From the NCBI GenBank assembly GCA_031316315.1, contig JADBEO010000019.1, positions 19,857 through 83,856 of the forward strand: a DNA stretch of 64,000 nt. Direction: 5' to 3'. Both the position numbers and the translations under genes were made by a program. The stretch comes from Chelatococcus sambhunathii (GTDB taxonomy: Bacteria; Pseudomonadota; Alphaproteobacteria; Rhizobiales; Methylopilaceae). The notes beneath the pieces were generated by a model. It saw nothing but the letters and a program-made list of their open reading frames with translations, was not told where the DNA came from and did no database searches. Below, one piece after another: positions 26,538-36,829 of the stretch (position 1 is the first letter of the stretch; the number at the start of each line of letters is the position of its first letter).

Positions 26538-26553
26538 CTTAATAGATATTAAG
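26538..26553. promoter_or_regulatory. AT-rich 16-bp palindrome between response regulator and L,D-transpeptidase genes
   Basis: CTTAAT-AGAT-ATTAAG is a perfect 6-bp inverted repeat with a 4-base centre, in a 30-base AT-rich island. It lies about 100 bases upstream of the response regulator start. Possible operator; the binding protein is unknown. Confidence 0.35.
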
Positions 26554-26618
26554 ACTTATGGACGCCAGAAGGGGCCGTGGGGGCCGCCTCCGCGGTCGCG
26601 GAGCCGGCCCGTTTGCGT

Positions 26619-27533
26619 TCAGATCACCTTGACGGTCGTCCCGACGTTCACGCGCTCGTAGAGATCGATCACATCGTCATTCGTCATGCGGATGCAGCCG
26701 GACGAGACCGCGTGCCCGATCGTCCAGGGCTCGTTGGAGCCGTGGATCCGGTAGAGCGTGTTGCCGAGATAGAGCGCGCGCGCGCCGAGCGGGTTATCGG
26801 GCCCGCCTGACATCATCTCGGGCAACTCCGGCCGCCGCGCGCGCATCTCGGCCGGCGGGTACCAGTCCGGCCATTCGCGCTTGGCCGAGATCTTGTTGGT
26901 TCCCTTCCAGGTGAAGCCTTCCTTGCCGACGCCGACGCCGTAGCGGATCGCCGTGCCGTCGCCCTGGACGAGGTAGAGGTAGCGCGTGCGGGTGTCGATC
27001 ACGATGGAGTTCGCGGGCTCGGAGCCGCTGTAGCGCACTGTCGTGCGCGCGAACTTCGGGTCGACGGTCCGGCGGCCTTCGCTCGCGCCGAGCGCGGAGG
27101 GCGGTCCGGCCAGGCGCCGCGGCGCGCTCCGGATCTCCGGATCGATCGACTCATACTCGTATTCGCGGTCGCTGTAGTAGCGACGCCCGCGGCCATAGGT
27201 CCGCGGCTCGACCTCGTACTCGTAGTCCTCGGCCGAGCGATAGCGGCGCACGGTCGGCGCCCTGCGCGGCAGAGCTCGGCGGTCCTGATAGTAGGCGCCG
27301 CCCTCGTCGTCGAAGAGATCGTCCGCATAGGCGCGCCGCCCGTAGCGCCGCGGAGCGCCGTAGTCCTCGTCGACATAACGTTCGTAGGTCTGCGCGGCCT
27401 GAGGCAGCGCCTCCCGCGGCGCCGCGATCTCCGAAGGCGCGGCGAGCGGCTGCGCGGACGTCGGAACGCCGCCGAGCCCGAGCGCGAGCGCGCCGCCCGC
27501 GAGCGCCAATGCAAAAGCACGGACCAATCTCAC
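26619..27533 (-). CDS. L,D-transpeptidase (YkuD domain)
   Basis: Periplasmic peptidoglycan cross-linking enzyme (304 aa). The signal peptide is VRLVRAFALALAGGALALGLGG... A long Arg/Tyr-rich linker (about 40-130, repeated YxxDRxYxYExx-type stretches) follows, then the YkuD catalytic domain (about 175-304) with IVIDTRTRYLYLVQGDGTAIRYGVGVG, YRIHGSNEP and the catalytic SSGCIRM (His and Cys both present). The start GTG at 27533 has GGAG eight bases upstream and gives a proper signal peptide; the longer frame to 27806 is rejected. A near-consensus EcfG promoter at 27592-27616 precedes it. Confidence 0.92.
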   Translation of the reverse strand: MRLVRAFALALAGGALALGLGGVPTSAQPLAAPSEIAAPREALPQAAQTYERYVDEDYGAPRRYGRRAYADDLFDDEGGAYYQDRRALPRRAPTVRRYRSAEDYEYEVEPRTYGRGRRYYSDREYEYESIDPEIRSAPRRLAGPPSALGASEGRRTVDPKFARTTVRYSGSEPANSIVIDTRTRYLYLVQGDGTAIRYGVGVGKEGFTWKGTNKISAKREWPDWYPPAEMRARRPELPEMMSGGPDNPLGARALYLGNTLYRIHGSNEPWTIGHAVSSGCIRMTNDDVIDLYERVNVGTTVKVI

Positions 27534-27591
27534 TTCAGGAACTCCTCGACCCCCGCGACGGGCTCCGGTCGGGAGCCGTCTGGCCGGCGTT

Positions 27592-27616
27592 AACGCACTG
27601 ACGCTGCGAAGGTTCG
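27592..27616 (-). promoter_or_regulatory. Near-consensus EcfG promoter of the L,D-transpeptidase gene
   Basis: Minus strand CGAAC (27616-27612), 16-base spacer, CGTT (27595-27592): one mismatch (first base) from GGAAC-N16-CGTT, with the start codon about 59 bases downstream. Confidence 0.4.
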
Positions 27617-27708
27617 CCCGCGTCTCTGTCCACAAGAGGGCGCAAATGCGCCCGCCATCACGGTTAGGCGATTTCGCCGCCGCTGTCGCCATCATGCACC
27701 GGCGAAGG

Positions 27709-28080
27709 TTAGCGTCGTTCTTCCGGCGTCGTCTCGATGACGACGTGCTGAGGATAGAAGGCGAGACGCCCCGCGATCCCGGCGACCGCCGGATAGGGAC
27801 GCTCATAGCTCCAGACGGCGTCTTTGATCAAAGCGCTGCCCACGCGAAGGCCGAAATAGCTCGCCTCGCCCTTGTAGGGGCAGCTCGTTCTCAGAGCGCT
27901 CGGCTCGAGCAGATCCATCTCCGCGTCGCCGCGCGGCAGGTACAGGACGGGCGGATAGGCCGCTTCGCGCAGCTCCAGCGCGTCACGCGTCGATACGAGG
28001 ACGGTCTCGCCAACCTTGACGACGACGCGGCCGGCGACCGGCCGGATCGTGATGGGATGATTTTCGTCGGGTGTGCGCAT
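27709..28080 (-). CDS. DUF427 domain protein
   Basis: Small cytosolic protein of 123 aa covering one DUF427 domain. Typical pattern: NHPITIRPVAGRVVVKVGETVLVSTRDALELREAAYPPVLYLPRGDAEMDLLEPS, then the hallmark CPYKGEASYF and a final AGRLAFYPQHVVIE. The function of DUF427 proteins is not established. Start ATG at 28080. Single gene, divergent from the GNAT at 28222. Confidence 0.92.
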   Translation of the reverse strand: MRTPDENHPITIRPVAGRVVVKVGETVLVSTRDALELREAAYPPVLYLPRGDAEMDLLEPSALRTSCPYKGEASYFGLRVGSALIKDAVWSYERPYPAVAGIAGRLAFYPQHVVIETTPEERR

Positions 28081-28221
28081 GCCTCGCCGCCGGTTTCCAG
28101 GCGTCCTCGCTCACTCATGTAGATCGCCGCGCGACGCGCTAAAGATCGCTTTTGACGATCATCGGCCCATATGACGCGGATGGGCTCGCGGCGGACGCCG
28201 CATTCTGGAAGTCGGCCGGAG

Positions 28222-28770
28222 ATGACGGACCTTATCGTCAGAGAAGCGAGGGACGAGGACGCGGGCGCGCTCGCGGCGCTCGTGCGCGCAGTGTCGCAGG
28301 ATCAGCCGGACGGCGCGGTCGAGGCGGCGGAACGACCCTCGCTCGATCAGCCGGCTGCGTCCTTCGCCGAACGAGACGGCCGGCTGTGGCTGCTGATGAG
28401 CCAGGACGAGGCGGTCGGCGCCCTCGGCGTCTATCGCGGCGCGCGGCCCAAGGAGTTCGATCTGGCGCTCATCGGACTGGACCGAGAACAGCGCGGTCTC
28501 GGCCTCGCCGCGGCTCTGCTCGCTGGCGCGGAGGCTTTCGCGGCGGCCTCGGGCGGGGCGGCGCTCGGCGTGTGGGTCGACACGCGCCTTTCCGACGCGA
28601 TCGACTTTCTCCAGCGGCAAGGGTTCGTCAGGGAGCCCGGCCTCAAGGGCCGCCACGAGGGTTCGGACGCGGTGGAGATCAGGTTCTCACGGCCGATCGG
28701 CGCCGGCTCGGCCGACGGCGACCCGGTCAGCCGACAGCCTTCCGAAGCTCACCGAGACGCCGCCGTGTGA
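28222..28770 (+). CDS. GNAT family N-acetyltransferase
   Basis: Acetyltransferase of 182 aa. The acetyl-CoA-binding motif is seen as IGLDREQRGLGLAAALLAGAEAFAAASGG (Q/R-x-x-G-x-G loop REQRGLGLA, about residues 88-115), followed by LGVWVDTRLSDAIDFLQRQGFVRE, the usual end of the fold. Start ATG at 28222 with GGCCGGAG close upstream; the longer reading to 28171 lacks a ribosome site. Its 3' end overlaps the convergent MarR gene by 44 bases. Substrate unknown. Confidence 0.85.
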   Translation: MTDLIVREARDEDAGALAALVRAVSQDQPDGAVEAAERPSLDQPAASFAERDGRLWLLMSQDEAVGALGVYRGARPKEFDLALIGLDREQRGLGLAAALLAGAEAFAAASGGAALGVWVDTRLSDAIDFLQRQGFVREPGLKGRHEGSDAVEIRFSRPIGAGSADGDPVSRQPSEAHRDAAV

Positions 28771-29164
28771 CCTGCCAGGAGCCGTAGCCCAGCCGCTCCT
28801 CGATTTCGCTTTGCGCCTGCCGCCAGAGCGGAAGCGCCGCCTCCAGAGCCTCGATGCCCTCTTTCGTGAGCAGCGGGCGCTGCCGGCCGTTCATGCCCTT
28901 CTCGGGCGCGACCAGCCCTTCCTTGCGCAGGAGTTGGAGGTTGCGGACCAGCGTCGTCCGCTCGATGTCGATCAGCTCGGCAAGATCGGTGATCGACGCC
29001 GCTTCTCCCGCTTCGATCGCCGCGAGCAACACGAACTGCGTGCTCTTCAATCCGGAGGAACGCAGCGCTTCGTCGTAAAAGCGCGTCACCGCGCGCGAAG
29101 CCATCCGGATGTGCGAGCAGGCGCACATGTTGTGGATGTCGATCATTTCCTCGCGCGACGCCAT
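28727..29164 (-). CDS. MarR family transcriptional regulator
   Basis: Winged-helix dimeric repressor of 145 aa. The DNA-binding core is LKSTQFVLLAAIEAGEAASITDLAELIDIERTTLVRNLQLLRKEGLVAPEKGMNGRQRPLLTKEGIEAL (about residues 37-105), with helix 4 TDLAELIDIERTTLVRNLQLL. The N-terminus holds a CAC motif (NMCACSHIR), which could sense thiol oxidation, as in some MarR members; this is inference. Start ATG at 29164 lacks a strong ribosome site; ATG at 29146 preceded by GAGGAA is an alternative. A 17-bp operator-like palindrome lies at 29272-29288. Confidence 0.88.
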   Translation of the reverse strand: MASREEMIDIHNMCACSHIRMASRAVTRFYDEALRSSGLKSTQFVLLAAIEAGEAASITDLAELIDIERTTLVRNLQLLRKEGLVAPEKGMNGRQRPLLTKEGIEALEAALPLWRQAQSEIEERLGYGSWQVTRRRLGELRKAVG

Positions 29165-29271
29165 GAGACCGAGGATCGTCAAGACATCGCGGGGAATCAA
29201 GGGAACAGAGGTCGCGTTCGGCCTGTTGACGCACTTATTCGATTGCGCCGCGCACGATCCCAACGCGGCGT

Positions 29272-29288
29272 TGCTGCATTGCAACAAC
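29272..29288. promoter_or_regulatory. MarR-type operator candidate
   Basis: TTGCTGCATTGCAACAA: an 8+1+8 inverted repeat with one mismatch pair, the size usual for MarR-family sites, located 108 bases upstream of the marR start and 92 bases upstream of the divergent gene at 29380. It could serve both. Confidence 0.45.
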
Positions 29289-29379
29289 TTGATCCCCCGG
29301 AGCGTCGCGCGACATGGAGCGGGAGCTCGACGCCCGTGGCGCTTACGACAATCGAAAGGATTGCGATAGAAGTTTTTCT

Positions 29380-30354
29380 ATGATCTTTGTCGAGTTATCG
29401 GCATGGAGCATTCGCGTGCGCGGGAAGTGGTTCGAGAAGGCGAAGGCGAGCGGCGCGGAAATCGCTGTCGAGGGCTACGAGTTCGCGCTGAAGCGCGGAG
29501 AGCGGACGAGCCGGGATCTGGTGGTCGCGTTTTCCTCGGGGCGTCGCTTCGCGCTCTACCGGCACGACTTCGGTCGTGACGCGCTCTACGTGGCTGATCC
29601 CCAGCTTTGCTACTTCCTGAAGGAGGCAGACGGACTGGCGCGCGAAATCCTGCGCTTCGTGGAACGGGAGGGCTACGAGCGCGTCATCTTCGCCGGGTCG
29701 AGCAAGGGCGGCTTCGGCGCCTTGGCGGTCGCGCGGCTGTGTGCGCGCCGGCGCCCGGCGCGGACGTTTCACGCCGTCGCGTTCTCGCCGCAGGTGCGGC
29801 TGTTCCCGCACAACCCGGCGCTCTACTTCAGCAGCTACCGTCGGCTTGAGCGCCGCGCCTCCGCCAGGCCCGGCCTGATGCGGGACCTTCGCCGCCACGG
29901 CGACGTATCGAACGTCGGCGCGCAGCCCAATCTCGTGGTCGAGATCGTCTGCGCCCGCGACTCCGCGATCGACCGGGCTGAGGCCCGCCGCGTCGCGGGT
30001 CCCAACGTCTCCCATCGCGTCGTCGCAGGCGCGACCCACGGCACGGCTTTTCACTTCATGTGCCATGGTATGGACCGCGCGGAGATTCGTGAGCGGATCC
30101 TGCGCGCCTACCGTCGCTCCGGGGATGCGGATCTGCGCCAAACCCGTCCGAGCGACCTGCGCGCCATGGTGGAGGAGGTCGCGCGGTCGGCGGTGAAGGA
30201 GCCGTCTCTCAACAATCTGTTCGAGGATGTCCTCTCGCGCAGGCCTGCGCCGACCACCCGCCGCGGGCGCCTGCTCGCGTCGGCCCGGCGATGGCTCGAC
30301 GCGCTTGCGGTCTCCGCAGAAAAAACCCGGTCCCTCGCCCTCGGCCAATCTTGA
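29380..30354 (+). CDS. Uncharacterised alpha/beta-hydrolase-like protein
   Basis: Protein of 324 aa I cannot name. The clearest feature is a nucleophile-elbow sequence [19 protein letters not shown] (about residues 103-121; G-x-S-x-G as GSSKG), placed after a beta-strand and before a helix as in serine hydrolases. A candidate His is in [18 protein letters not shown] near residue 225 and an acid in [15 protein letters not shown]. The N-terminus ([24 protein letters not shown]) and the Arg-rich C-terminal 80 residues match nothing I know. No signal peptide. Start ATG at 29380 is uncertain; ATG at 29314 is in frame. It lies divergent from marR, and its stop overlaps the groES -35 box. Confidence 0.6.
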   Translation: MIFVELSAWSIRVRGKWFEKAKASGAEIAVEGYEFALKRGERTSRDLVVAFSSGRRFALYRHDFGRDALYVADPQLCYFLKEADGLAREILRFVEREGYERVIFAGSSKGGFGALAVARLCARRRPARTFHAVAFSPQVRLFPHNPALYFSSYRRLERRASARPGLMRDLRRHGDVSNVGAQPNLVVEIVCARDSAIDRAEARRVAGPNVSHRVVAGATHGTAFHFMCHGMDRAEIRERILRAYRRSGDADLRQTRPSDLRAMVEEVARSAVKEPSLNNLFEDVLSRRPAPTTRRGRLLASARRWLDALAVSAEKTRSLALGQS

Positions 30355-30379
30355 CTCCGCCTGGGGCCGATCGTATCTC
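30351..30379 (+). promoter_or_regulatory. groES housekeeping-type promoter
   Basis: TTGACT (30351-30356), 17-base spacer, TATCTC (30374-30379). The CIRCE element follows at 30389, overlapping the expected transcription start. The -35 box overlaps the stop codon of the upstream gene. Confidence 0.7.
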
Positions 30380-30388
30380 GCAGGCGCT

Positions 30389-30415
30389 TTGGCACTCCTG
30401 AACAGGGAGTGCTAA
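30389..30415 (+). promoter_or_regulatory. CIRCE operator (HrcA binding site) of groESL
   Basis: TTGGCACTC-N9-GAGTGCTAA differs from the consensus TTAGCACTC-N9-GAGTGCTAA by one base. It lies between the promoter and groES, so heat-shock control by the HrcA repressor is expected. hrcA is not in the window. Confidence 0.93.
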
Positions 30416-30491
30416 CAGCGGCGGCGGCCCGTCCCGCCGCGGCATTTGCAACGCCAGCAAATCAGCGCATCGCGCGAGAGGATTTGACCTT

Positions 30492-30779
30492 ATGAGCTTC
30501 CGTCCGCTGCACGACCGCGTGGTCGTCCGCCGCCTCACCGCCGAAGAGAAGTCCAAGGGCGGCATCATCATCCCGGACACCGCCAAGGAGAAGCCGCAGG
30601 AAGGCGAAGTCGTCGCCGTGGGCCCCGGCGCCCGTGACGACGCCGGCAAGATTGTCGCGCTCGACGTTAAGTCCGGCGACAAGATCCTGTTCGGCAAGTG
30701 GTCCGGCACCGAAGTCAAGATCGACGGCGAAGAGCTGCTGATCATGAAGGAGTCGGACATCATGGGCGTGATTGTCTGA
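30492..30779 (+). CDS. groES: Co-chaperonin GroES
   Basis: Ten-kilodalton cap of the GroEL chaperonin (95 aa, full length). Typical sequence [38 protein letters not shown] with the mobile loop around GGIIIPD (residues about 25-32), and the C-terminal [23 protein letters not shown]. Start ATG at 30492. First gene of the groESL operon; groEL follows 87 bases later. Controlled by CIRCE/HrcA. Confidence 0.98.
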   Translation: MSFRPLHDRVVVRRLTAEEKSKGGIIIPDTAKEKPQEGEVVAVGPGARDDAGKIVALDVKSGDKILFGKWSGTEVKIDGEELLIMKESDIMGVIV

Positions 30780-30788
30780 TACTCCTGA

Positions 30789-32586
<1,798 letters not shown>

Positions 32587-32610
32587 TCGCTTAGACAGCC
32601 AAGTGAAGAG

Positions 32611-32638
32611 GGCCCCGGAGCGATCCGGGGCCTTTTTT
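32611..32638 (+). terminator. groESL rho-independent terminator
   Basis: GGCCCCGG (32611-32618) and CCGGGGCC (32625-32632) around a 6-base loop, followed by six T. It abuts the stop codon of the convergent AraC gene. Confidence 0.92.
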
Positions 32639-33426
32639 CATCGCCGGACGCCCGTCAGGCTTCGCGACGCCGGCGCGCCGAACGTCCGGCGGAAATCATG
32701 GGCGAAGTGCGCCTGATCCGCGAAGCCCGCTTCGTGCGCGGCTGCGGTGAAGTTCCCGCCGGCGATCACGGCGTCGATCGCGCGCCGCATCCTGAGCCAT
32801 GCGCGATATCGGCTGAACGACGCGCCGATCTCTTCCGCGAAGAGGCGGCGCAGGCGAGAGGCCGACAGGTTCGCGATCGGGGCAAGGGCGGAGAGGTCCG
32901 GCGCTGCGTCGCTCGCCTGGGCGAGGGCGGCGGCCACCCGCGCGATCCGGGGATCGATCGTCCGCCGCGACCGCGCGCCGCCGAAGGCGAGCAGGTCGTC
33001 GAGCGCGGCGTCCGTCCAGCCGAGGCTCGCGTCGTCCTCGTAAAGCGCACGGACCAGCGGGATGATGTTCGAGCGCCCGACCAGCGCTCCGCCGATCTCC
33101 TCGGAGTCGGCGAGCAGCGGCGTGAAGACATGGGCGCCGGCCAGCGTCGGCTCGACATAGAGCACCGCGATCGGCTCGCCCCCGACCTGGAGTTCGTGCA
33201 CCCTGCCGGCCGGCACCATCGCGGCGTGGCATGACAGCCATTCGCCGGCGCCGTCGAGCCGGAGCCCGAAAGGCGCGCCGAGGCTCGACAGGAACACGGG
33301 CGCGCCGTGCTCGTGCGGGGCGTTGTAGTCGAGCGGACCGACGAACAGGGTGCGGCCGGCGTCGAGCCGCCACAGCGGCCTCGGCCCCGCAGCCTCTCCG
33401 TACAAGCGCCGCCCAGTCCCGGTCAT
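32638..33426 (-). CDS. AraC family transcriptional regulator
   Basis: Regulator of 262 aa. The N-terminal part (1-140) is a cupin-like sensing domain with FVGPLDYNAPHEHGAPVFLSSLG; the C-terminal part (about 165-260) has the two AraC helix-turn-helix units, NLSASRLRRLFAEEIGASFSRYRAWLRMRRAIDAV and AAHEAGFADQAHFAHDFRRTFGAPAS. Start ATG at 33426 with AGGAGA six bases upstream. It is divergent from the metallo-hydrolase gene with only 35 bases between start codons, and an inverted repeat there (33433-33453) suggests joint control. The ligand is unknown. Confidence 0.9.
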   Translation of the reverse strand: MTGTGRRLYGEAAGPRPLWRLDAGRTLFVGPLDYNAPHEHGAPVFLSSLGAPFGLRLDGAGEWLSCHAAMVPAGRVHELQVGGEPIAVLYVEPTLAGAHVFTPLLADSEEIGGALVGRSNIIPLVRALYEDDASLGWTDAALDDLLAFGGARSRRTIDPRIARVAAALAQASDAAPDLSALAPIANLSASRLRRLFAEEIGASFSRYRAWLRMRRAIDAVIAGGNFTAAAHEAGFADQAHFAHDFRRTFGAPASRSLTGVRR

Positions 33427-33432
33427 CTAGCG

Positions 33433-33453
33433 TCTCCTGGTCTATCCAGGAGA
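33433..33453. promoter_or_regulatory. Inverted repeat carrying the ribosome sites of two divergent genes
   Basis: TCTCCTGG-tctat-CCAGGAGA, a perfect 8-bp inverted repeat. Each arm provides AGGAGA at correct spacing for one gene: AraC on the minus strand and the metallo-hydrolase on the plus strand. Both promoters must lie further out, inside the opposite coding regions. Confidence 0.6.
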
Positions 33454-33461
33454 AGACGCCA

Positions 33462-34463
33462 ATGGCGGTTCAAAATCCACCGGTTCTGAGCCGGCGCGCG
33501 GCGCTCGCGGGACTTGCGGCGCCGGCCGCGCTGTCGCTAGCCGCCGTAAGGCCGGCCGGCGCGCGCGCCGCACCCGCGGCGACCGAGCCGCCGCCCTTCC
33601 GGCGTTTCGCGCTCGGCCGGCTGACGATCACGGTCGTCTCCGACGGCGGCGCCATGGTGGACGGGCCCTGGCCGATCGTGGGCGAGGACCGGCCTCCGGA
33701 GGAGGTCGAGCGGCTGATGATCGAGAACCTGCTGCCGCCCAAGCGTTTTTGGCCCGGATTCAGTCCGATCGTCGTGGACGACGGGACGACCCGGACGCTC
33801 ATCGACGCGGGCAACGGCGCGGACGGATTTATTCCGAGACCCGCCGGCGGACGGCTGGTCGAGAACCTCAGGGCCGCGGGCTACGAGCCGTCCGACATCG
33901 ACCTCGTCGCGCTGACGCACGGCCATGTCGACCATATCGGCGGCGTCATGGAGGCGGGCGCGCCGGCCTTTCCCAAGGCGCGCTACGCAATGGGGGCTGC
34001 CGAGCACGCCTTCTGGTCGGAGCCGGCGAGGCTCGGCGCGGCGGAAGGGTCGAACGAGTTGAAGTCGGCGCGTCTGTTCGTCCGAACCTTCCCGGCGCTC
34101 GCCGACCGCACGACGCTGCTGAAGCCGGGACAGGAGGCGGCCCCAGGGATCACGGCGCTGGCCGCCTTCGGCCATACGCCCGGCCACCTCGCGTTCCACA
34201 TCGAAAGCCAGGGCCGGCGGCTGCTCGTCTGGGGCGATTGCGCGCATCACGACGTCGCCTCGCTCGCCCATCCCGAATGGAGCGCCTTCTTCGACATGGA
34301 CAAGGAGCAGGGCAAGGCGACCCGGGCCCGGATCTACGATATGGCTGCGACCGAGCGCCTGCCGGTCCTCGGCTACCACACGTCGTTCCCCTCGATCGGC
34401 TTTGTCGCTCGCAGCGGCGCCGGCTTCCGATGGATCCGCGAGACCTACCAGCTCGCGGAATGA
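33462..34463 (+). CDS. MBL-fold metallo-hydrolase with Tat-type signal
   Basis: Exported metallo-beta-lactamase-fold hydrolase (333 aa). N-terminus SRRAALAGLAAPAALSLAAVRPAGA is Tat-like with RR and a hydrophobic run. The metal site is seen in LTHGHVDHIGG (HxHxDH, about residues 148-158), a further His in FGHTPGHLAFH, Asp in VWGDCAHHD and His in LGYHTSFPS. Thus a two-zinc enzyme is expected; relatives include quorum-quenching lactonases and other hydrolases, and the substrate is not decidable. Start ATG at 33462 uses AGGAGA of the inverted repeat. Likely regulated by the divergent AraC protein. Confidence 0.88.
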   Translation: MAVQNPPVLSRRAALAGLAAPAALSLAAVRPAGARAAPAATEPPPFRRFALGRLTITVVSDGGAMVDGPWPIVGEDRPPEEVERLMIENLLPPKRFWPGFSPIVVDDGTTRTLIDAGNGADGFIPRPAGGRLVENLRAAGYEPSDIDLVALTHGHVDHIGGVMEAGAPAFPKARYAMGAAEHAFWSEPARLGAAEGSNELKSARLFVRTFPALADRTTLLKPGQEAAPGITALAAFGHTPGHLAFHIESQGRRLLVWGDCAHHDVASLAHPEWSAFFDMDKEQGKATRARIYDMAATERLPVLGYHTSFPSIGFVARSGAGFRWIRETYQLAE

Positions 34464-34483
34464 CACGCGGGCATGGGGCCCTG

Positions 34484-36829
34484 TCAGACGGCGTGTCGGA
34501 CGCGCGGCGAGTTTTGCTTTGCTTGGTCGGCGAGCCGCGCGAGCGCCCACACGCCGAGTTCGCCGAGGTCGAGCGGCTTGCAGATTTCGTAGCCCTGCAG
34601 CCCATCGCAGCCGACCTCGCTGAACAACGCGATCTTGGCGGGGCTGTCGATGCCTTCCACGACGACGCGCATGCCTTGCGCATGGCAGAGCGCGACCAGG
34701 GCGCGCAACGTCTCGCGCGAACCGCAGAGCCGTTCGGCGAAGAATCGGTCGAGCTTGATCGTGTCGGCCGAGTATTCGGTGACCTGCTGGATCGAGGTGT
34801 AACCGGCGCCGAAATCGTCGATCGCGATGCGCACGCCGGTCGCCCGCAAGGCCTCGACATTCTTTCCGACCTCCGGGCGGGAGCCTGCGGCGAAGGTCTC
34901 CGTCAGCTCGATCTCGACATGCCCCGAATGCACCGAGCGGGCCGACAGGCGTTCTGCGAGGTAGTCGCCGAGATACGTTGTGCCGAGTTCCGCGGAGGAC
35001 ACGTTGATCGAGACGATGGCGTCCTCGCCGAACAGTGTGGCGATGTGCATGTGATCCGCCAGCGCCTTGTCGATCACCCATCGGTCGATGGCGGCGAACA
35101 GCCCGCTGCGTTCGGCGATGGGGATGAACTCGTCCGGCCTAACGTCTCCAAGCGCAGGCGACGTCCAGCGCAGAAGCGCCTCGCATGCGATCACACGCGC
35201 CTCGACATCCACGATCGGCATGTAGACGAGCCGGAACTCCTCGTCGGGATCGATGACGCGCAGCGCGTCGCGGATCGCGCGCTCGCGGCTGCGCTTCTCA
35301 AGCAGCTCGCGCGAGAAGCTGGCAGTCCGGTTCTTGCCGGCGGCCTTGGCCTCGTACATCGCGGCGTCCGCGTCGGCGAGCAGTTCGTCGAGCGAAGCGG
35401 TGGATCCTTCCGACGTCGAGGCGACGCCGATGCTGACCCCGATCGGGAAGCGCTCGCTGAAGCCGATCGCGCTGGCCGCGAGGATGCCGCGCGCGACCTC
35501 CTCCGCGGTCGCCGCCGCATCGTCGCTTTCGACCAGCACGGCGAACTCGTCGCCCGAAAGCCTGGCGAAGATCGTCCTCGCTACGGTCTCCCGCTTGGAG
35601 ACGGCTGCGACGACTTCGGCGAAGCGGCCCGCCAACTCCCTGAGGAGGCCGTCGCCGATCTCGTGGCCGAAGCGGTCGTTGACGAACTTGAAGTTGTCGA
35701 CGTCGATGAACAGCAGGCCGCATTGCGAGCCGCGCCTTGCGGATGACTCGAGGGCCTCTGCGGCCAGCACGTTGAAATGCGCGCGATTGCTGATGCCGGT
35801 CAGCGTGTCGGTCCAGGACGCCGTCTGGATGCCGCGCAGCGAACGGATGAAGTCGTCGTGCAGGTTCTTCATGTTGCTCGAAAGGCTGCCGATCTCTCCG
35901 GCCTCATCGGCGATGGAGATAGACGCCCTTTCGCCTGCAAGCACCTCGGTCAGCTGCCTGTCGAGCCGGGCGATCGGCCTCGTGATGAAGCGTCGGACGA
36001 GGGCGATGAGCAGGCTGATGGACAGCAGGCTGACGAGGACCGTGCCGAGCGACAGCCAGAACTTCAGGGGCCAGAGTCGGCTCGCAAAATAGCTCTCCGC
36101 GGGCGTCATCCTGGCGAAGGCGCCGGGCATCAGCTCCGTCGCCATCGACAGGCCATCTGCGGCCGGGAGCGGTCTGTCGGAGATTTCCAGGCGCGCGCCG
36201 TACTCGGACTCGATCCCGCGCTTCATCGCCAGGAACCGTTCCGGCCGGATCGCGGCCATCAGCAAAACCGCCGCGGAAACGCGGCTTGCGAGGGGGCGGT
36301 TCATGGTGAGCGGATCGACGAACTCCGCATGAACGATCCACGGCCGCCTGCCGTCGGGCGCCAGAAACGCCCAGGAGTTCTCGCCGCGCCCGGCCATCAC
36401 GCGTTTGGCGAAAGCCAGCTGCTCGGGGTCGATCTCCGCGAAGGGGTCGGTGCTGTTCTCGAAGTAGTGCTCCAACTCGAGCGCGCTGTTCATCACCGAA
36501 AAGGTCAGCAGGGCGCGCTTGTCGCCTGCGACCGACTCGATCGCCTGCTGCAGGCGCACGCCCAGCGCATGGCTGCGAAAGGAATCATCGGTCTCCTGCA
36601 GAAAGCTGCGCAGGGCGCCGCCTCCGGTGATGGCGTGCAGGAAGTTGCGGTCGACCGCGTCGTCATTCTCGAACAGGACCCGCAGATGATCGAGCTGCTG
36701 GTCGAGGCGCGCCTGTTCGAGCCGCAGCTGGCTATCGCGCTGCGTGACGTAGACGAGGCCCGCGGCGATGGCGTAGCCGGCGAGGACGACCGGAAAGATG
36801 AGGAGAAGAGCCCGCCTACCGAGCGTCAC
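34484..36829 (-). CDS. Membrane-bound GGDEF-EAL c-di-GMP enzyme with periplasmic sensor domain
   Basis: Bifunctional cyclic-di-GMP protein of 781 aa. Helices at about residues 7-29 and 254-278 bracket a periplasmic sensor of about 220 residues; a HAMP-like linker (RRFITRPIARLDRQLTEVLAGE) follows, then GGDEF (about 345-510, active motif LSGDEF, with Ser in the first position) and EAL (about 525-770, ACEALLRW, ELTETF, DDFGAGYTS, IKLDRFF, VVVEGIDSP, GLQGYEICKPL). The EAL metal and catalytic residues appear intact, so phosphodiesterase activity is likely; cyclase activity is possible. Its start overlaps the stop of a PotD-like binding protein by 14 bases, implying that this protein is its periplasmic partner. 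Confidence 0.92.
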   Translation of the reverse strand: MTLGRRALLLIFPVVLAGYAIAAGLVYVTQRDSQLRLEQARLDQQLDHLRVLFENDDAVDRNFLHAITGGGALRSFLQETDDSFRSHALGVRLQQAIESVAGDKRALLTFSVMNSALELEHYFENSTDPFAEIDPEQLAFAKRVMAGRGENSWAFLAPDGRRPWIVHAEFVDPLTMNRPLASRVSAAVLLMAAIRPERFLAMKRGIESEYGARLEISDRPLPAADGLSMATELMPGAFARMTPAESYFASRLWPLKFWLSLGTVLVSLLSISLLIALVRRFITRPIARLDRQLTEVLAGERASISIADEAGEIGSLSSNMKNLHDDFIRSLRGIQTASWTDTLTGISNRAHFNVLAAEALESSARRGSQCGLLFIDVDNFKFVNDRFGHEIGDGLLRELAGRFAEVVAAVSKRETVARTIFARLSGDEFAVLVESDDAAATAEEVARGILAASAIGFSERFPIGVSIGVASTSEGSTASLDELLADADAAMYEAKAAGKNRTASFSRELLEKRSRERAIRDALRVIDPDEEFRLVYMPIVDVEARVIACEALLRWTSPALGDVRPDEFIPIAERSGLFAAIDRWVIDKALADHMHIATLFGEDAIVSINVSSAELGTTYLGDYLAERLSARSVHSGHVEIELTETFAAGSRPEVGKNVEALRATGVRIAIDDFGAGYTSIQQVTEYSADTIKLDRFFAERLCGSRETLRALVALCHAQGMRVVVEGIDSPAKIALFSEVGCDGLQGYEICKPLDLGELGVWALARLADQAKQNSPRVRHAV

